From Amycolatopsis taiwanensis DSM 45107 (lineage in GTDB: Bacteria > Actinomycetota > Actinomycetes > Mycobacteriales > Pseudonocardiaceae), in NCBI RefSeq assembly GCF_000519205.1, contig NZ_JAFB01000008.1, forward strand, positions 1 to 64,000: a stretch of 64,000 nt of DNA. The letters run 5' to 3'. The notes beneath the pieces were generated by a model. It was not told the DNA's origin, ran no database searches, and saw nothing but the letters and a program-made list of their open reading frames with translations. Shown piece by piece: positions 43,456-52,339 of this stretch. The translations under genes were made by a program, and so were the position numbers. Position 1 is the first letter of the stretch. The number at the start of each line of letters is the position of its first letter.

Positions 43456-45332
43456 AGGCTCAGCTCCGGCTTCAGCTTCGACATCGTCCAGACCCGTTGT
43501 TTCCGTGCGGCGAACGAGGAAACCGCGAGAGCTCCGGCGAGATACGCGCACAACACTACGACATCGGTCAGGCTCTCGAGGGACGCGCCCGCGTAGAGCA
43601 GATGCCGCAGCCCGTCCACCACGTAGCCCATCGGCAACAGAAGATGCAGCGGGTACAACGCGTCGGGCAGGGTCTGCCACGGAAAGGTGCCACCCGCGCT
43701 GACCAGTTGCAGCACCAGCAGCACCAAGGCGAGGAACTTCCCCACGGCGCCGAACATCGCGTTGAGCGCGTGCACGATCGCGGTGAAGGTGAGCGAAGCG
43801 AGCACGGCGAAACCGAGGGCGCCCAAGGGATGCGCGACGTGGATGCCGACCAGCCACGTGACCGCGCCGAACAGCACGAGCACCTGCACGGCGCCGAGTA
43901 GCGCCGCGGCCAGCCAGCCGCCCACCGCCACCCGCACCGGCGCGACCCCGGCGGCGAGCGCGCGCGTGGACAGCGGGCGCAGCACCAGGAACAGCACGAA
44001 CGCTCCGATCCAGGTGGCCAGGGCGAGGAAGAACGGTGCCAGGCCCGCGCCGTAGGTGTCCGCGCTGGCGAGCCCGGCGTTGTCGACGGTGACCGGATCG
44101 GCGATGGTGTCGGCGGTCGCCGTGCGGGCCGAGTCGCTGGGATCCGGGATCTGCCGCAGGCCTTCGTCGAGCCCGTCGCGCAACTGTGTGGCGCCCTTCG
44201 ACAACGCCGTTGTGCCGTCAAGGGCGGTCTTCGCGCCGTCTTTCAGCTTTGTCGCGCCCGCGGTCAGGGCGTTCGCACCGTCCGAAGCCTGCCCTATGCC
44301 GTTGGTGAGCGCTGGTGCTGAAGCGGCGAGCGTGGCCGCGCCGTCGGCGACCTGGCGGGACCCGGTCGCGAGCTGGTTGAGCTGGGCCGTGGTGCTCTGG
44401 ATTCGCGAACCGGCGGAATCGAGTGGCGCGCGCAGGTCGGCGACCGCCGCGAGCACCTGCTGGACCTCGGCCTCGGGCAGCCCCTTGGCGCGAAGTTGTT
44501 GCGCCAGTTGGCCGTTGGCGTCGCCGAGGGTGTTCCGCAGGTCCTTCGCGCTGTTCGCGAGGGTGTTAGCGGCCGCGGCGATCTGCGCATTGCCCGCTGC
44601 GACCTGTGATGCGCCGTCGGACAGGGCCTTGGTGTTCTGCGGCAGGGTGGCGACGCTGTTCTTCAGCGTCTTCAGTCCCGCAGCGAGGTCGTCGCCGCCG
44701 GTGGCCAGTCGCCCGGCGCCGTCGGCGAGCTCCCGCTGCCCGGTGACCAGCCGTCCCGCGCCGTCGGCGAGTGCCGACGCACCGTCGGCCGCCTCCTGGG
44801 TCTTGCCGTAGATGGTGGAGAACCCGATCAGAAACCGGTTGGCGGCCTCCTGCCCGACCTTTTCCGCGATGGTGGCGCGGATTTGCTCGGCGACCTGGTT
44901 GGCAATGGTGTGGGCCAGGTAGTTGGTGGCGTCGTTCGTGGTGAGCCGGATGGTGGCCTGCTGGGGCGTGAAGCTCCCGCTGGACAGCAGCGCGGCGGAG
45001 AAGTCCGGCGGAATGGTGATCGCGAAGGAGTATTCGCCGCTGCTGACACCTTCGTGCGCCGCTTCGGCGGAGACCTCGTGCCACTGGAAGGTGCCCGACG
45101 AGATCGCGGCATCGGTTACTTCCCGGCCCACATTGCGGTCGTCCGATCCGGAGTCGGAGTTCACCAGCGCGGCGGGCAGCTTGCTCAGCCGGCCGTAGGG
45201 GTCGAAGTTGGCGTACAGGTAGAACGAGGCGTAAAGCAGCGGAACCAACACGAGCGCGACGACGGCGAGCTTGGGCAGCTTGCCCGCGGTCAGCCTGCGC
45301 AGTTCGGTGGCGGCGATCCGGAAACTGGTCAC
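43452..45332 (-). CDS. YhgE/Pip-family membrane protein (ABC-2-type permease)
   Basis: A 626-residue protein with one N-terminal helix (20-42), a large outer domain and about five C-terminal helices (430-600). The outer part has heptad-like DGA/TGA repeats (ADGASALADGAG, VTGQRELADGAG and others from 195 to 400) typical of YhgE/Pip proteins, which resemble phage-infection protein of Lactococcus and MmpL-associated permeases. A role in export of lipids, peptides or drugs is inferred. It overlaps both neighbouring genes and is paired with an ATPase-like protein. Confidence 0.85.
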   Translation of the reverse strand: MTSFRIAATELRRLTAGKLPKLAVVALVLVPLLYASFYLYANFDPYGRLSKLPAALVNSDSGSDDRNVGREVTDAAISSGTFQWHEVSAEAAHEGVSSGEYSFAITIPPDFSAALLSSGSFTPQQATIRLTTNDATNYLAHTIANQVAEQIRATIAEKVGQEAANRFLIGFSTIYGKTQEAADGASALADGAGRLVTGQRELADGAGRLATGGDDLAAGLKTLKNSVATLPQNTKALSDGASQVAAGNAQIAAAANTLANSAKDLRNTLGDANGQLAQQLRAKGLPEAEVQQVLAAVADLRAPLDSAGSRIQSTTAQLNQLATGSRQVADGAATLAASAPALTNGIGQASDGANALTAGATKLKDGAKTALDGTTALSKGATQLRDGLDEGLRQIPDPSDSARTATADTIADPVTVDNAGLASADTYGAGLAPFFLALATWIGAFVLFLVLRPLSTRALAAGVAPVRVAVGGWLAAALLGAVQVLVLFGAVTWLVGIHVAHPLGALGFAVLASLTFTAIVHALNAMFGAVGKFLALVLLVLQLVSAGGTFPWQTLPDALYPLHLLLPMGYVVDGLRHLLYAGASLESLTDVVVLCAYLAGALAVSSFAARKQRVWTMSKLKPELSL

Positions 45333-45952
45333 GAGTGGTCTTCTCCTCCCAGGCGCACCGGCACGGACGGCAGCGCGTCAAGCGGGGTGGTCGCGGTCAG
45401 CACGACCACGGCCAGGCCCCGCCCGGCGTGCTCGTGCGCGGGCCCGGCCCAGCTGGTGACGTCGCTCGTGTGCCGGTCGGGCCGGTCGAGCACGAGCATC
45501 CGCACCCCGCGCCGGGCCGCGGCCAGGTCGGTGAGCAGGCGGGTCCGCACGGCGGGTTCGAGGTTTTCCCAACGCGCCGAGGCCAGGCCCGCGACGTCGT
45601 GCTCGGTCAGCCAGCGGGCGACCTCCGCCCGGCCGGCGCGCCGGCCGGCGAGTGCGAGCTCGTCGCCGACGACCACGCGGACGGGGAGCGCTTCGTCGGG
45701 TTCGCTGATCCCGGGTGCGTCCACGATCGCGGTCATGGCGCGGAGTTTCGCCGCGGCGGTGTCGCCGTCCAGGGTCACGACACCGGTGGCTGGCCGCATC
45801 CGGCCGGTCAGCGCCAGCCCGAACGCGGTGACGGCGGGCCCGGGCTCGCCGTGCACGATCACCAGGTCTCCGGCCTCGACGGTCAGCGAGGTCGGTGGCA
45901 GCACCGTGCCGTGCGGCCCCTTGACGCACACCCGGTCGGCTCGGACTTTCAC
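45329..45952 (-). CDS. ABC-ATPase-like protein with degenerate catalytic motifs
   Basis: A 207-residue protein with the length and outline of an ABC ATPase but without its chemistry. At the Walker A position residues 35-43 read GEPGPAVTA, lacking GKS/T. No LSGGQ signature is found. The Walker B strand MLVLD ends at Asp156 and the catalytic Glu is replaced by Arg157 (LDRPDR). The start at 45952 lies just inside the palindromic operator. It is translationally coupled to the YhgE/Pip permease. It may be a structural or regulatory subunit, or bind nucleotide weakly; it is unlikely to hydrolyse ATP normally. Confidence 0.75.
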   Translation of the reverse strand: MKVRADRVCVKGPHGTVLPPTSLTVEAGDLVIVHGEPGPAVTAFGLALTGRMRPATGVVTLDGDTAAAKLRAMTAIVDAPGISEPDEALPVRVVVGDELALAGRRAGRAEVARWLTEHDVAGLASARWENLEPAVRTRLLTDLAAARRGVRMLVLDRPDRHTSDVTSWAGPAHEHAGRGLAVVVLTATTPLDALPSVPVRLGGEDHS

Positions 45953-45963
45953 GACGGGCCCCC

Positions 45964-45989
45964 TTTTGCACTGACTGGTCAGTACAAAA
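45964..45989. promoter_or_regulatory. TetR-type operator of the export operon
   Basis: A 26-base near-perfect palindrome with TTTTG/CAAAA edges and the core ACTGAC-TG-GTCAGT, only 12 bases before the ATPase-like gene. Only one outer position and the two central bases break symmetry. Very likely bound by the TetR protein encoded at the end of the operon. Confidence 0.8.
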
Positions 45990-46029
45990 GATACCGCCGC
46001 GGCTACCCGGGCGCATCATGGGGTCGATC

Positions 46030-47016
46030 TCAGCGCAGCGCGGAAGCGGGCCGCGTCTCCCAGTAGGTCCACAATGGACGATAGCCCTGGCGTGGCCAGA
46101 ACACCGAGGCCAGCGGGTTGGCCGGGTGGTAGTACAGATACGTGCCGGTGGCGCCCATGCGGTGGAACTCGCGGTGCACCACGCCCATCAGCGCCCGGCC
46201 CACCCCGCGCCCCCGCGATCGGCGCTCGGTCGCCACGTTGTTCACATATCCCCAGTTCCCCGGCGGCAGCAGTTCCGCGGCCCAGGTCCCGGGCGCCGAG
46301 TTCACCCACCCGCAGTCGGCCATGGCCACCGTCACACCGTCCACTTCGGCCAGCCAGACCGGCGCGCCGGCCGCGAGGTTGCGGCGCAGTTGCGGGGCAA
46401 GGAGCTTCTCGGGGTCCGGCCTGCCGTGGGCGACCAGGCCCGTGTACGCGAACGTCTGCGCCGTCAGTGCGAGGAGTTCCTCGAAGTCCTTTTCCGTGGC
46501 GCGACGCACGGACGGCCCGTTCCCGGGGTCTTCCGGTGGTGGCTCGGTGCGCAGGGCGAGTACCGAGATCGGAATCATTCCGTGATCGAGGAAGGCGCGG
46601 ATGGCCTCGGCGTCGCGGCTGGGCCAGGTGACTGTGCAGGCGGAGTCGGGGCCGGGGGACTCCGCGTCCATCCGGTGTCGCCAGGCGCGCAGCAGCGCGT
46701 CCATGCCACCGGTGCCGGTCCCGCCGATGTAGGGGAACAGTTGCCACACCTGCGCGGCCGACCACAGCAGATCCAGCGAGTCGGGCTGGTGCGTGTGGAC
46801 CTGCAGCGTCGCGGCCACCTGGTCGCCGCGCGCGGTGGCGGCGACCAGCGTCTCGCCCTCGGGCGGCCCGGGGGGCTCGGGCACCAGCGGGTCCACCGCC
46901 GCGAACCGGGCGCGGTGCGCGGCGAGCAGCTGGGCCCCGATCGTCACGAGTGGCTCCGTGGAGATCGCGGTCCCTTCACGCCGGGAAGGCGGGACACGAG
47001 GCTGCTCACGCACCAC
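46030..47016 (-). CDS. GNAT acetyltransferase
   Basis: A 328-residue protein whose C-terminal half (about 175-315) is a GNAT domain: NNVATERRSRGRGVGRALMG contains the Q/RxxGxG/A acetyl-CoA motif, then a final strand with YLYYHPANPLASVFWPRQGY. The N-terminal half is a second, weaker GNAT-like region. The substrate is unknown. GTG at 47016 overlaps the upstream methyltransferase stop by 11 bases; a GTG at 47011 or a later start is possible. The pair seems to be one transcription unit. Confidence 0.8.
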   Translation of the reverse strand: MVREQPRVPPSRREGTAISTEPLVTIGAQLLAAHRARFAAVDPLVPEPPGPPEGETLVAATARGDQVAATLQVHTHQPDSLDLLWSAAQVWQLFPYIGGTGTGGMDALLRAWRHRMDAESPGPDSACTVTWPSRDAEAIRAFLDHGMIPISVLALRTEPPPEDPGNGPSVRRATEKDFEELLALTAQTFAYTGLVAHGRPDPEKLLAPQLRRNLAAGAPVWLAEVDGVTVAMADCGWVNSAPGTWAAELLPPGNWGYVNNVATERRSRGRGVGRALMGVVHREFHRMGATGTYLYYHPANPLASVFWPRQGYRPLWTYWETRPASALR

Positions 47017-47854
47017 CGTCCGGCGCGCGCGTCGAGAAGATCGCGGTCCCCGGGAAGAGCTTGCCGCGCAACGGGCTCCACTGCCCCCACACCCGCGTGT
47101 GCCCTTCCGGCCACTCGGGTTCGACCAGGTCCACCAGCCGGAATCCGGTGGCGGCCAGTGCCCGCACGTAATCGCCCAGGGTGCGGTGGTACTCCACGTA
47201 GGTGGCCCGGCCGGCCGCGTCGACCTCCACGTACGGGGTGCGGTCGAAATAGGGCTGGGTCGCGGTGAGGCCGTTCGGGCCGGGATCGTCCGGGAAGATC
47301 CACCGCATCGGGTGGGTCACCGCGAACACCCACCGCCCGCCCGGCCGTAGCACTCGGCGCACCTCGGCGAAGACGGTCTCGATCGACGCGACGAAGGGCA
47401 GCGCGCCGAAGGCCGAGAAGGCCATGTCCACGGTCGCCGTGCCGAGCGGAAGCTGTTCGGCGGTCGCCTGGAGCAGCGGAATATCCCGGCCGGTACGTGC
47501 GTTGGCCCGCTTGCCATGACGCAACATCCCAGCGGAGAGGTCGAGGCCGATCGGGCGCGCGCCCGCGGCGGCGAGCCAGCGTGCGCACGGGGCATGCCCG
47601 CACCCGACTTCGAGCACCCGGCGGCCCCGCACCTCGCCGAGCAGCCCGGCGTCGGCCTCCCGCAGCCCTTCGGGGCACCACACGAAGTCGGCGTCGCCCA
47701 GGAAGTCGCCGTGTTCGGCCTGGTAGTCGTCAGCGTCGGCGTCCCACCAGGCAAGGTTCGCCGTGGTGGCCTCCCGGGCGTCCACCGGCCGGTGCGCGAT
47801 GCCCACCGTGCCGAGTCTCTGCTCGGCCGAGGAGTGCCTGTCCTGCTCGGTCAC
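47006..47854 (-). CDS. SAM-dependent methyltransferase (class I)
   Basis: A 282-residue methyltransferase. Motif I LEVGCGHAPCARWLA lies near residue 100, with acidic GLDLSAG after it and motif IV FSAFGALPFV, then LRPGGRWVFAVTHP. The N-terminal part contains ANLAWWDADADDYQAEHGDFLG, found in a group of actinobacterial methyltransferases next to rpsA. I start at GTG 47854; the longer frame to 47989 lies in the rpsA upstream region. The substrate is unknown. Confidence 0.85.
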   Translation of the reverse strand: MTEQDRHSSAEQRLGTVGIAHRPVDAREATTANLAWWDADADDYQAEHGDFLGDADFVWCPEGLREADAGLLGEVRGRRVLEVGCGHAPCARWLAAAGARPIGLDLSAGMLRHGKRANARTGRDIPLLQATAEQLPLGTATVDMAFSAFGALPFVASIETVFAEVRRVLRPGGRWVFAVTHPMRWIFPDDPGPNGLTATQPYFDRTPYVEVDAAGRATYVEYHRTLGDYVRALAATGFRLVDLVEPEWPEGHTRVWGQWSPLRGKLFPGTAIFSTRAPDGGA

Positions 47855-47904
47855 GCACGTATTGTTCCGCAGGCGCGCGAGAAGATCAGGACAGGTGACC
47901 CTGT

Positions 47905-47934
47905 TTGTGTCGCATACACCCAGCCGCGTAAGAT
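47905..47934 (+). promoter_or_regulatory. Possible rpsA promoter
   Basis: TTGTGT (47905-47910) and TAAGAT (47929-47934) are separated by 18 bases, about 200 bases before the rpsA start. This leaves a long leader, which would be compatible with autoregulation of ribosomal protein S1. No clear leader structure was identified. Confidence 0.35.
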
Positions 47935-48135
47935 ACGAGTAGCGCAGTGGGTTCGCGCTACCTTTCCGGCAGAGCTCGAGCCGGGTCACAGGGGTTGCGC
48001 ACTCGGTGGTGATACTCGGGGCCGGCCGTCGTCACGGACGTTTGCACGGTGTGGCCCGCCGTCTCTCCTTCGCCCGCCGCGCGGACAAACTGCACAATCA
48101 CTAAACCCCAAGCCGTAACCGGAGCAACCCACCTA

Positions 48136-49635
48136 ATGACCACCGACACCACCACCGTCCCGACGACCGACGCGCAGACCCAGCAGGTCGCTGTCAACGA
48201 CATCGGGTCGGAGGAAGACTTCCTCGCCGCGATCGACAAGACGATCAAATACTTCAACGACGGGGACATCGTTGAGGGCACCATCGTCAAGGTCGATCGT
48301 GACGAGGTGCTGCTCGACATCGGATACAAGACCGAGGGTGTGATCCCCTCGCGTGAGCTGTCGATCAAGCACGATGTCGACCCCGGCGAGGTTGTCAGCG
48401 TCGGTGACGAGGTCGAGGCCCTGGTCCTGCAGAAGGAGGACAAGGAAGGCCGCCTGATCCTGTCCAAGAAGCGCGCCCAGTACGAGCGCGCCTGGGGCAC
48501 GATCGAGGAGCTCAAGGAGAAGGACGAGCCGGTCAAGGGCACCGTCATCGAGGTCGTCAAGGGCGGCCTGATCCTCGACATCGGCCTGCGCGGCTTCCTC
48601 CCCGCGTCGCTGGTGGAGATGCGTCGCGTGCGCGACCTGCAGCCCTACGTCGGCCGCGAGCTCGAGGCGAAGATCATCGAGCTGGACAAGAACCGCAACA
48701 ACGTGGTGCTGTCCCGCCGGGCCTACCTGGAGCAGACCCAGTCCGAGGTGCGCAGCGAGTTCCTCAACGCGCTGGCCAAGGGCCAGGTGCGCAAGGGCGT
48801 CGTCTCCTCGATCGTCAACTTCGGCGCCTTCGTCGACCTTGGCGGGGTCGACGGCCTGGTGCACGTCTCCGAGCTGTCCTGGAAGCACATCGACCACCCG
48901 AGCGAGGTCGTCGAGGTCGGCCAGGAGGTCACCGTCGAGGTGCTCGACGTGGACATGGACCGCGAGCGCGTGTCCCTGTCGCTGAAGGCCACCCAGGAAG
49001 ACCCGTGGCGCCAGTTCGCCCGTACCCACGCGATCGGCCAGATCGTGCCGGGCAAGGTCACCAAGCTCGTCCCGTTCGGCGCGTTCGTCCGCGTCGAGGA
49101 GGGCATCGAGGGCCTGGTGCACATCTCCGAGCTGGCCGAGCGCCACGTGGAGATCCCGGAGCAGGTCGTCCAGGTCGGCGGCGAGGTGATGGTCAAGGTC
49201 ATCGACATCGACCTGGAGCGTCGCCGGATCTCGCTGTCGCTCAAGCAGGCGAACGAGGGTGTCACCTCGGAAACCGAGTTCGACCCGACCCAGTACGGCA
49301 TGGCCGCCGAGTACGACGACCAGGGCAACTACATCTACCCCGAAGGCTTCGACCCCGACACGAACGAGTGGCAGGAAGGCTTCGACAAGCAGCGTGAGGA
49401 GTGGGAGCGCCAGTACGCCGAGGCGCTCGCCCGCTACGAGGCGCACATGCGTCAGGTCGCCAAGGCCGCGGAGGCCGACGCCGCCGCCGCGGCGGACGCC
49501 GCGACCGGTGTCGAGGGTGGCGAGCAGAACTACAGCTCGACGCAGTCGGACTCCGGTTCGAAGAACAGCGGCGGCACGCTCGCCAGCGACGAGCAGCTCG
49601 CGGCTCTCCGCGAGAAGCTGTCCGGCGGGGCGTAA
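48136..49635 (+). CDS. rpsA: 30S ribosomal protein S1
   Basis: A 499-residue protein with four S1 RNA-binding domains at about 35-105, 122-188, 206-276 and 292-362 (each with a GxV..., FGAFV, GLVH(I/V)SEL pattern), then an acidic, Ala-rich C-terminal tail. Actinobacterial S1 has four domains rather than six, as here. It recruits mRNA to the 30S subunit. The ATG at 48136 gives the normal N-terminus MTTDTTT, leading into GSEEDFLAAIDKTIKYFNDG. No strong ribosome site is present, which is usual for S1. Hairpin-rich repeats follow the stop. Confidence 0.95.
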   Translation: MTTDTTTVPTTDAQTQQVAVNDIGSEEDFLAAIDKTIKYFNDGDIVEGTIVKVDRDEVLLDIGYKTEGVIPSRELSIKHDVDPGEVVSVGDEVEALVLQKEDKEGRLILSKKRAQYERAWGTIEELKEKDEPVKGTVIEVVKGGLILDIGLRGFLPASLVEMRRVRDLQPYVGRELEAKIIELDKNRNNVVLSRRAYLEQTQSEVRSEFLNALAKGQVRKGVVSSIVNFGAFVDLGGVDGLVHVSELSWKHIDHPSEVVEVGQEVTVEVLDVDMDRERVSLSLKATQEDPWRQFARTHAIGQIVPGKVTKLVPFGAFVRVEEGIEGLVHISELAERHVEIPEQVVQVGGEVMVKVIDIDLERRRISLSLKQANEGVTSETEFDPTQYGMAAEYDDQGNYIYPEGFDPDTNEWQEGFDKQREEWERQYAEALARYEAHMRQVAKAAEADAAAAADAATGVEGGEQNYSSTQSDSGSKNSGGTLASDEQLAALREKLSGGA

Positions 49636-49649
49636 AGCGCGGTTCAGAG

Positions 49650-49769
49650 GTGGCGAGTGCTCGCGGAAAGCGCTCGCCACCCCTGCGCTTTACGGTGTCC
49701 TCTGGGGGCCGAGCCCCCAGACCCCGGCCAGGGGGCGAGCCCCCTGGACCCCCACCGTGGTTGCGTTGG
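49650..49769. repeat. Hairpin-rich repeat, copy 1 (rpsA terminator)
   Basis: A 120-bp unit with three inverted repeats: GTGGCGAG...CTCGCCAC (49650-49680), CTGGGGGC-CGA-GCCCCCAG (49702-49720) and CCAGGGGGC-GA-GCCCCCTGG (49728-49747). It lies 15 bases after rpsA and probably ends its transcript. A second, nearly identical copy begins 175 bases downstream. Confidence 0.88.
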
Positions 49770-49824
49770 TGAAGTCCGCGGTGCGTGGGTACGTGTCTGT
49801 GGTGGGTCTCATGGCCGGGCGTAT

Positions 49825-49944
49825 GTGGCGAGTGCTCGCGGAGAGCGCTCGCCATTCCTGCGTTTTACGGTGTTTTCTGGGGGCCGAGCCCCCAGACCCC
49901 GGCCAGGGGGCGAGCCCCCTGGACCCCCGCCGCGGTTGCGTCGG
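49825..49944. repeat. Hairpin-rich repeat, copy 2
   Basis: Direct repeat of the unit at 49650-49769 with fewer than ten differences by eye, including the paired hairpins at 49877-49895 and 49903-49922. The flanking 55 bases are unrelated in part, so this is a tandem duplication of a unit longer than one terminator. Confidence 0.88.
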
Positions 49945-49999
49945 TCAGGTGTGTGCGCTGGGCATTACGGCCGGGCATGGCTGCGGGCATGATGGCGGG

Positions 50000-50869
50000 G
50001 TGCCGATCGAGTTGGAATTCCGCGGTCGCCGGATCATCCGCGACCGCGCGCTGGTGATGGCGATCGTCAACCGGACGCCGGATTCGTTCTACGACAAGGG
50101 AGCGGCCTTCGCCGACGGCGACGCGCTGGCCGCCGTGGACCGCGCGGTGGCCGACGGTGCGGACATCGTGGACGTCGGCGGTGTGAAGGCCGGGCCGGGC
50201 AGTGAGGTCGACATCGCCGAGGAGACCCGTCGCGTGGTTCCGTTCGTGGCCGCGATCCGCGAGCGCCACCCCGGGCTGGTGATCAGCGTGGACACCTGGC
50301 GGCACGAGGTCGGGCGGCTGGCCTGCGAGGCCGGCGCCGACCTGCTCAACGACACCTGGGCCGGCGCCGATCCGCGGCTGGCGGAGGTGGCGGCCGAGTT
50401 CGGCACCGGCTACGTGTGCTCGCACACCGGGGGAGCCGTGCCGCGCACACGCCCCTTCCGGGTGCATTACGACGATCTGGTGCGCGAGGTCGTGGACGAG
50501 ACGTGTCAGCGGGCCGAGGAAGTGGTCGCGCTCGGTGTCCCGCGCGGCGGAGTGCTGATCGACCCGACGCACGACTTCGGCAAGAACACCTGGCACAGCC
50601 TGGCCTTGCTGCGCCACGCCGGCAAGTTGGTGGCTACCGGCTGGCCGGTGCTGATGGCGCTGTCCAACAAGGACTTCATCGGGGAGACCCTGGGGGTGGC
50701 GCTGGACGAGCGGTTGGACGGCACGCTGGCCGCGACCGCACTCGCCGCGCGGGACGGCGCGCAGGTCTTCCGGGCGCACGAGGTCCGCCAGACCCGCCGG
50801 GTTCTGGAGATGGTGGCGGCCATCGAAGGGACGCGGCCGCCCACACGATCCGTGCGCGGCCTGGCCTGA
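50000..50869 (+). CDS. Dihydropteroate synthase-like protein (FolP2 type)
   Basis: A 289-residue TIM-barrel protein. VMAIVNRTPDSFYDKG and LLNDTWAG are DHPS marks. However, the GGxSTRPG loop that holds the pterin/pABA site in true FolP reads GGVKAGPGSEV, and the phosphate segment reads DPTHDFGKN. This pattern matches mycobacterial FolP2-type paralogues, which I recall failing to replace FolP. It may have another role. The GTG start at 50000 has no good ribosome site; it follows the two hairpin repeats. Whether it still makes dihydropteroate cannot be told. Confidence 0.78.
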   Translation: MPIELEFRGRRIIRDRALVMAIVNRTPDSFYDKGAAFADGDALAAVDRAVADGADIVDVGGVKAGPGSEVDIAEETRRVVPFVAAIRERHPGLVISVDTWRHEVGRLACEAGADLLNDTWAGADPRLAEVAAEFGTGYVCSHTGGAVPRTRPFRVHYDDLVREVVDETCQRAEEVVALGVPRGGVLIDPTHDFGKNTWHSLALLRHAGKLVATGWPVLMALSNKDFIGETLGVALDERLDGTLAATALAARDGAQVFRAHEVRQTRRVLEMVAAIEGTRPPTRSVRGLA

Positions 50870-50915
50870 CGGTTCCGGCCCACCGCAAGGCGGCTGCGCC
50901 GCTTGGCGAAAGAAC

Positions 50916-51464
50916 CTAGTACCGGTCGTTGCCGTTGAGCCCGTACAGAACTCGTTGCAGGATCTCGGAATCCGACGGGTCGAGCATCGGTTCCGGAATG
51001 TACTGGTCGAAGTTCGGCGTCTCGATCCGCTCCGGCTCCACGCCCGGCGGCTGAATCGTCTGCCGCGCCGCCGCCCGGCCCGGCGCCCGCCGGGGCAGCG
51101 CCGCGGACAGGCCGGTGCGCAAGGGAAGTTCACACCAGACGTTGCGCCGGCCGCCGGGCATCGTGACCGCGCTGATCGTCCAACCGGGCAGTTCCGGCGG
51201 TTCCCCGGGCTGCTGGTCGTCGACCTCGATCACCACGCAGTCGGTGTGCAGCCGCAGGCGGATGGTCAGGAACCGGGGGCGGGACGGCGTCGCGCCGGCG
51301 ACCGACGACTTCACGATGTGCCGGGTGACGAGCGTGGCGTCCTCGACCATCGGCCGGAGTGACCATTCGACGAGCGCGAAGCGCACGAACATCTCGGCGC
51401 AGCTGATGGCACTGGGAAGCGCGACGAGCCGGAGGTCATCGACCTGGGTGGGCTGGGAGATCAC
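50916..51464 (-). CDS. Degenerate anti-sigma-factor-type ATP-binding protein
   Basis: A 182-residue protein related to HATPase_c anti-sigma/regulatory proteins common in actinobacteria. It has the opening FVRFALVEWSLRPMVEDATLVTRHIVKSSV region but lacks the N-box ELxxNA (here HIVKSSV) and the DxGxG motif (here DDQQPGEP), so ATP binding is doubtful. A proline/arginine-rich C-terminal half is added. GTG at 51464 follows GGAGGA with six-base spacing. It probably acts by protein binding if active. The function is unknown. Confidence 0.6.
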   Translation of the reverse strand: MISQPTQVDDLRLVALPSAISCAEMFVRFALVEWSLRPMVEDATLVTRHIVKSSVAGATPSRPRFLTIRLRLHTDCVVIEVDDQQPGEPPELPGWTISAVTMPGGRRNVWCELPLRTGLSAALPRRAPGRAAARQTIQPPGVEPERIETPNFDQYIPEPMLDPSDSEILQRVLYGLNGNDRY

Positions 51465-51550
51465 GAACGTCCTCCGTTTCACCTGGCTCAGGGCTTGCCG
51501 CGAGTGCCCGTATCCTTGCACCTCGTCCGCAGCCGGGCGTGCACTGGGTG

Positions 51551-52300
51551 TCAAGATAGCGCGCGAGACAGCGTTAGGGCAGTGGTTCGGACGGCCGGGG
51601 CCACTCGCTCCGCGCGGACGCGGTTGCTCCATCCGGATAGTGAGATCGCGGCGCGCGGCGTTCCGAAGCGATCAAGCAGCGGCCCGGCGACGCAGATGAC
51701 ACCGACGCCGGACTCCTCCCGTTCCTGCGCGAGGCCGTCCGCGCGTACCTTCGCCAGGTGGCGGCGGAGCAGTCCGGGCGCGGTGATCGTGCGCGGCCCC
51801 ACCCGGCGCAGACTCGCGGCGATCACCTTGTCCAGCACCGGTTCCGGCGAGAAGGCGAGGATCGCCTTGCCCACCGCGGTGGCGTGCGCCGGGAACCGCC
51901 CGCCGATCCGGGACGGCAGGGCCGGCGCATCGGGTCCGCGCACGATGTCCAGGTACACGACTTCCGTTCCCTCCAGAACCGCCAGGTGGACGGTGTTGCG
52001 TGTGGCCTCGCGCAGGTCGGCGAGATACGGGCGGGCCGCGTCGACGAGCCCGCGCTGCCGGGTGGCCAGCTGCCCGATTTCGAACAGCTTGAGCCCGAGC
52101 CGGAACGTGCCGCCATCGCGTTCCAGCAGACCCTGCGCGGCCAGATGGCCGGCGAGCCGGTGTACGGAGGATTTCGGCACGCCGGTGCGCCGGGCCAGTT
52201 CCGACGCGCCGAGCGCCTCGTCACCGGGCCGGAAGGCGGTGAGCAACGCGGTGAGGCGCGTCGCGGTCAATCCCGCCCCGTCCCGCTCAGTGGCACACAT
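51551..52300 (-). CDS. IclR family transcriptional regulator
   Basis: A 249-residue regulator: winged helix at residues 15-75 ([22 protein letters not shown]), then the effector domain with [34 protein letters not shown] and [14 protein letters not shown]. Divergent from the acetaldehyde dehydrogenase gene, 39 bases between starts, so it most likely governs that pathway. In other actinobacteria IclR proteins often control aromatic-acid degradation. The ATG at 52300 gives a normal N-terminus. Confidence 0.87.
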   Translation of the reverse strand: MCATERDGAGLTATRLTALLTAFRPGDEALGASELARRTGVPKSSVHRLAGHLAAQGLLERDGGTFRLGLKLFEIGQLATRQRGLVDAARPYLADLREATRNTVHLAVLEGTEVVYLDIVRGPDAPALPSRIGGRFPAHATAVGKAILAFSPEPVLDKVIAASLRRVGPRTITAPGLLRRHLAKVRADGLAQEREESGVGVICVAGPLLDRFGTPRAAISLSGWSNRVRAERVAPAVRTTALTLSRALS

Positions 52301-52339
52301 GGGTTGAGTGTGCCGGATCATGGCGAGCAGCGTAAGGGC

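Noticed and set aside
48133-49680. 515-codon minus-strand frame opposite rpsA
   Set aside because: Antisense of ribosomal protein S1; composition typical of shadow frames.
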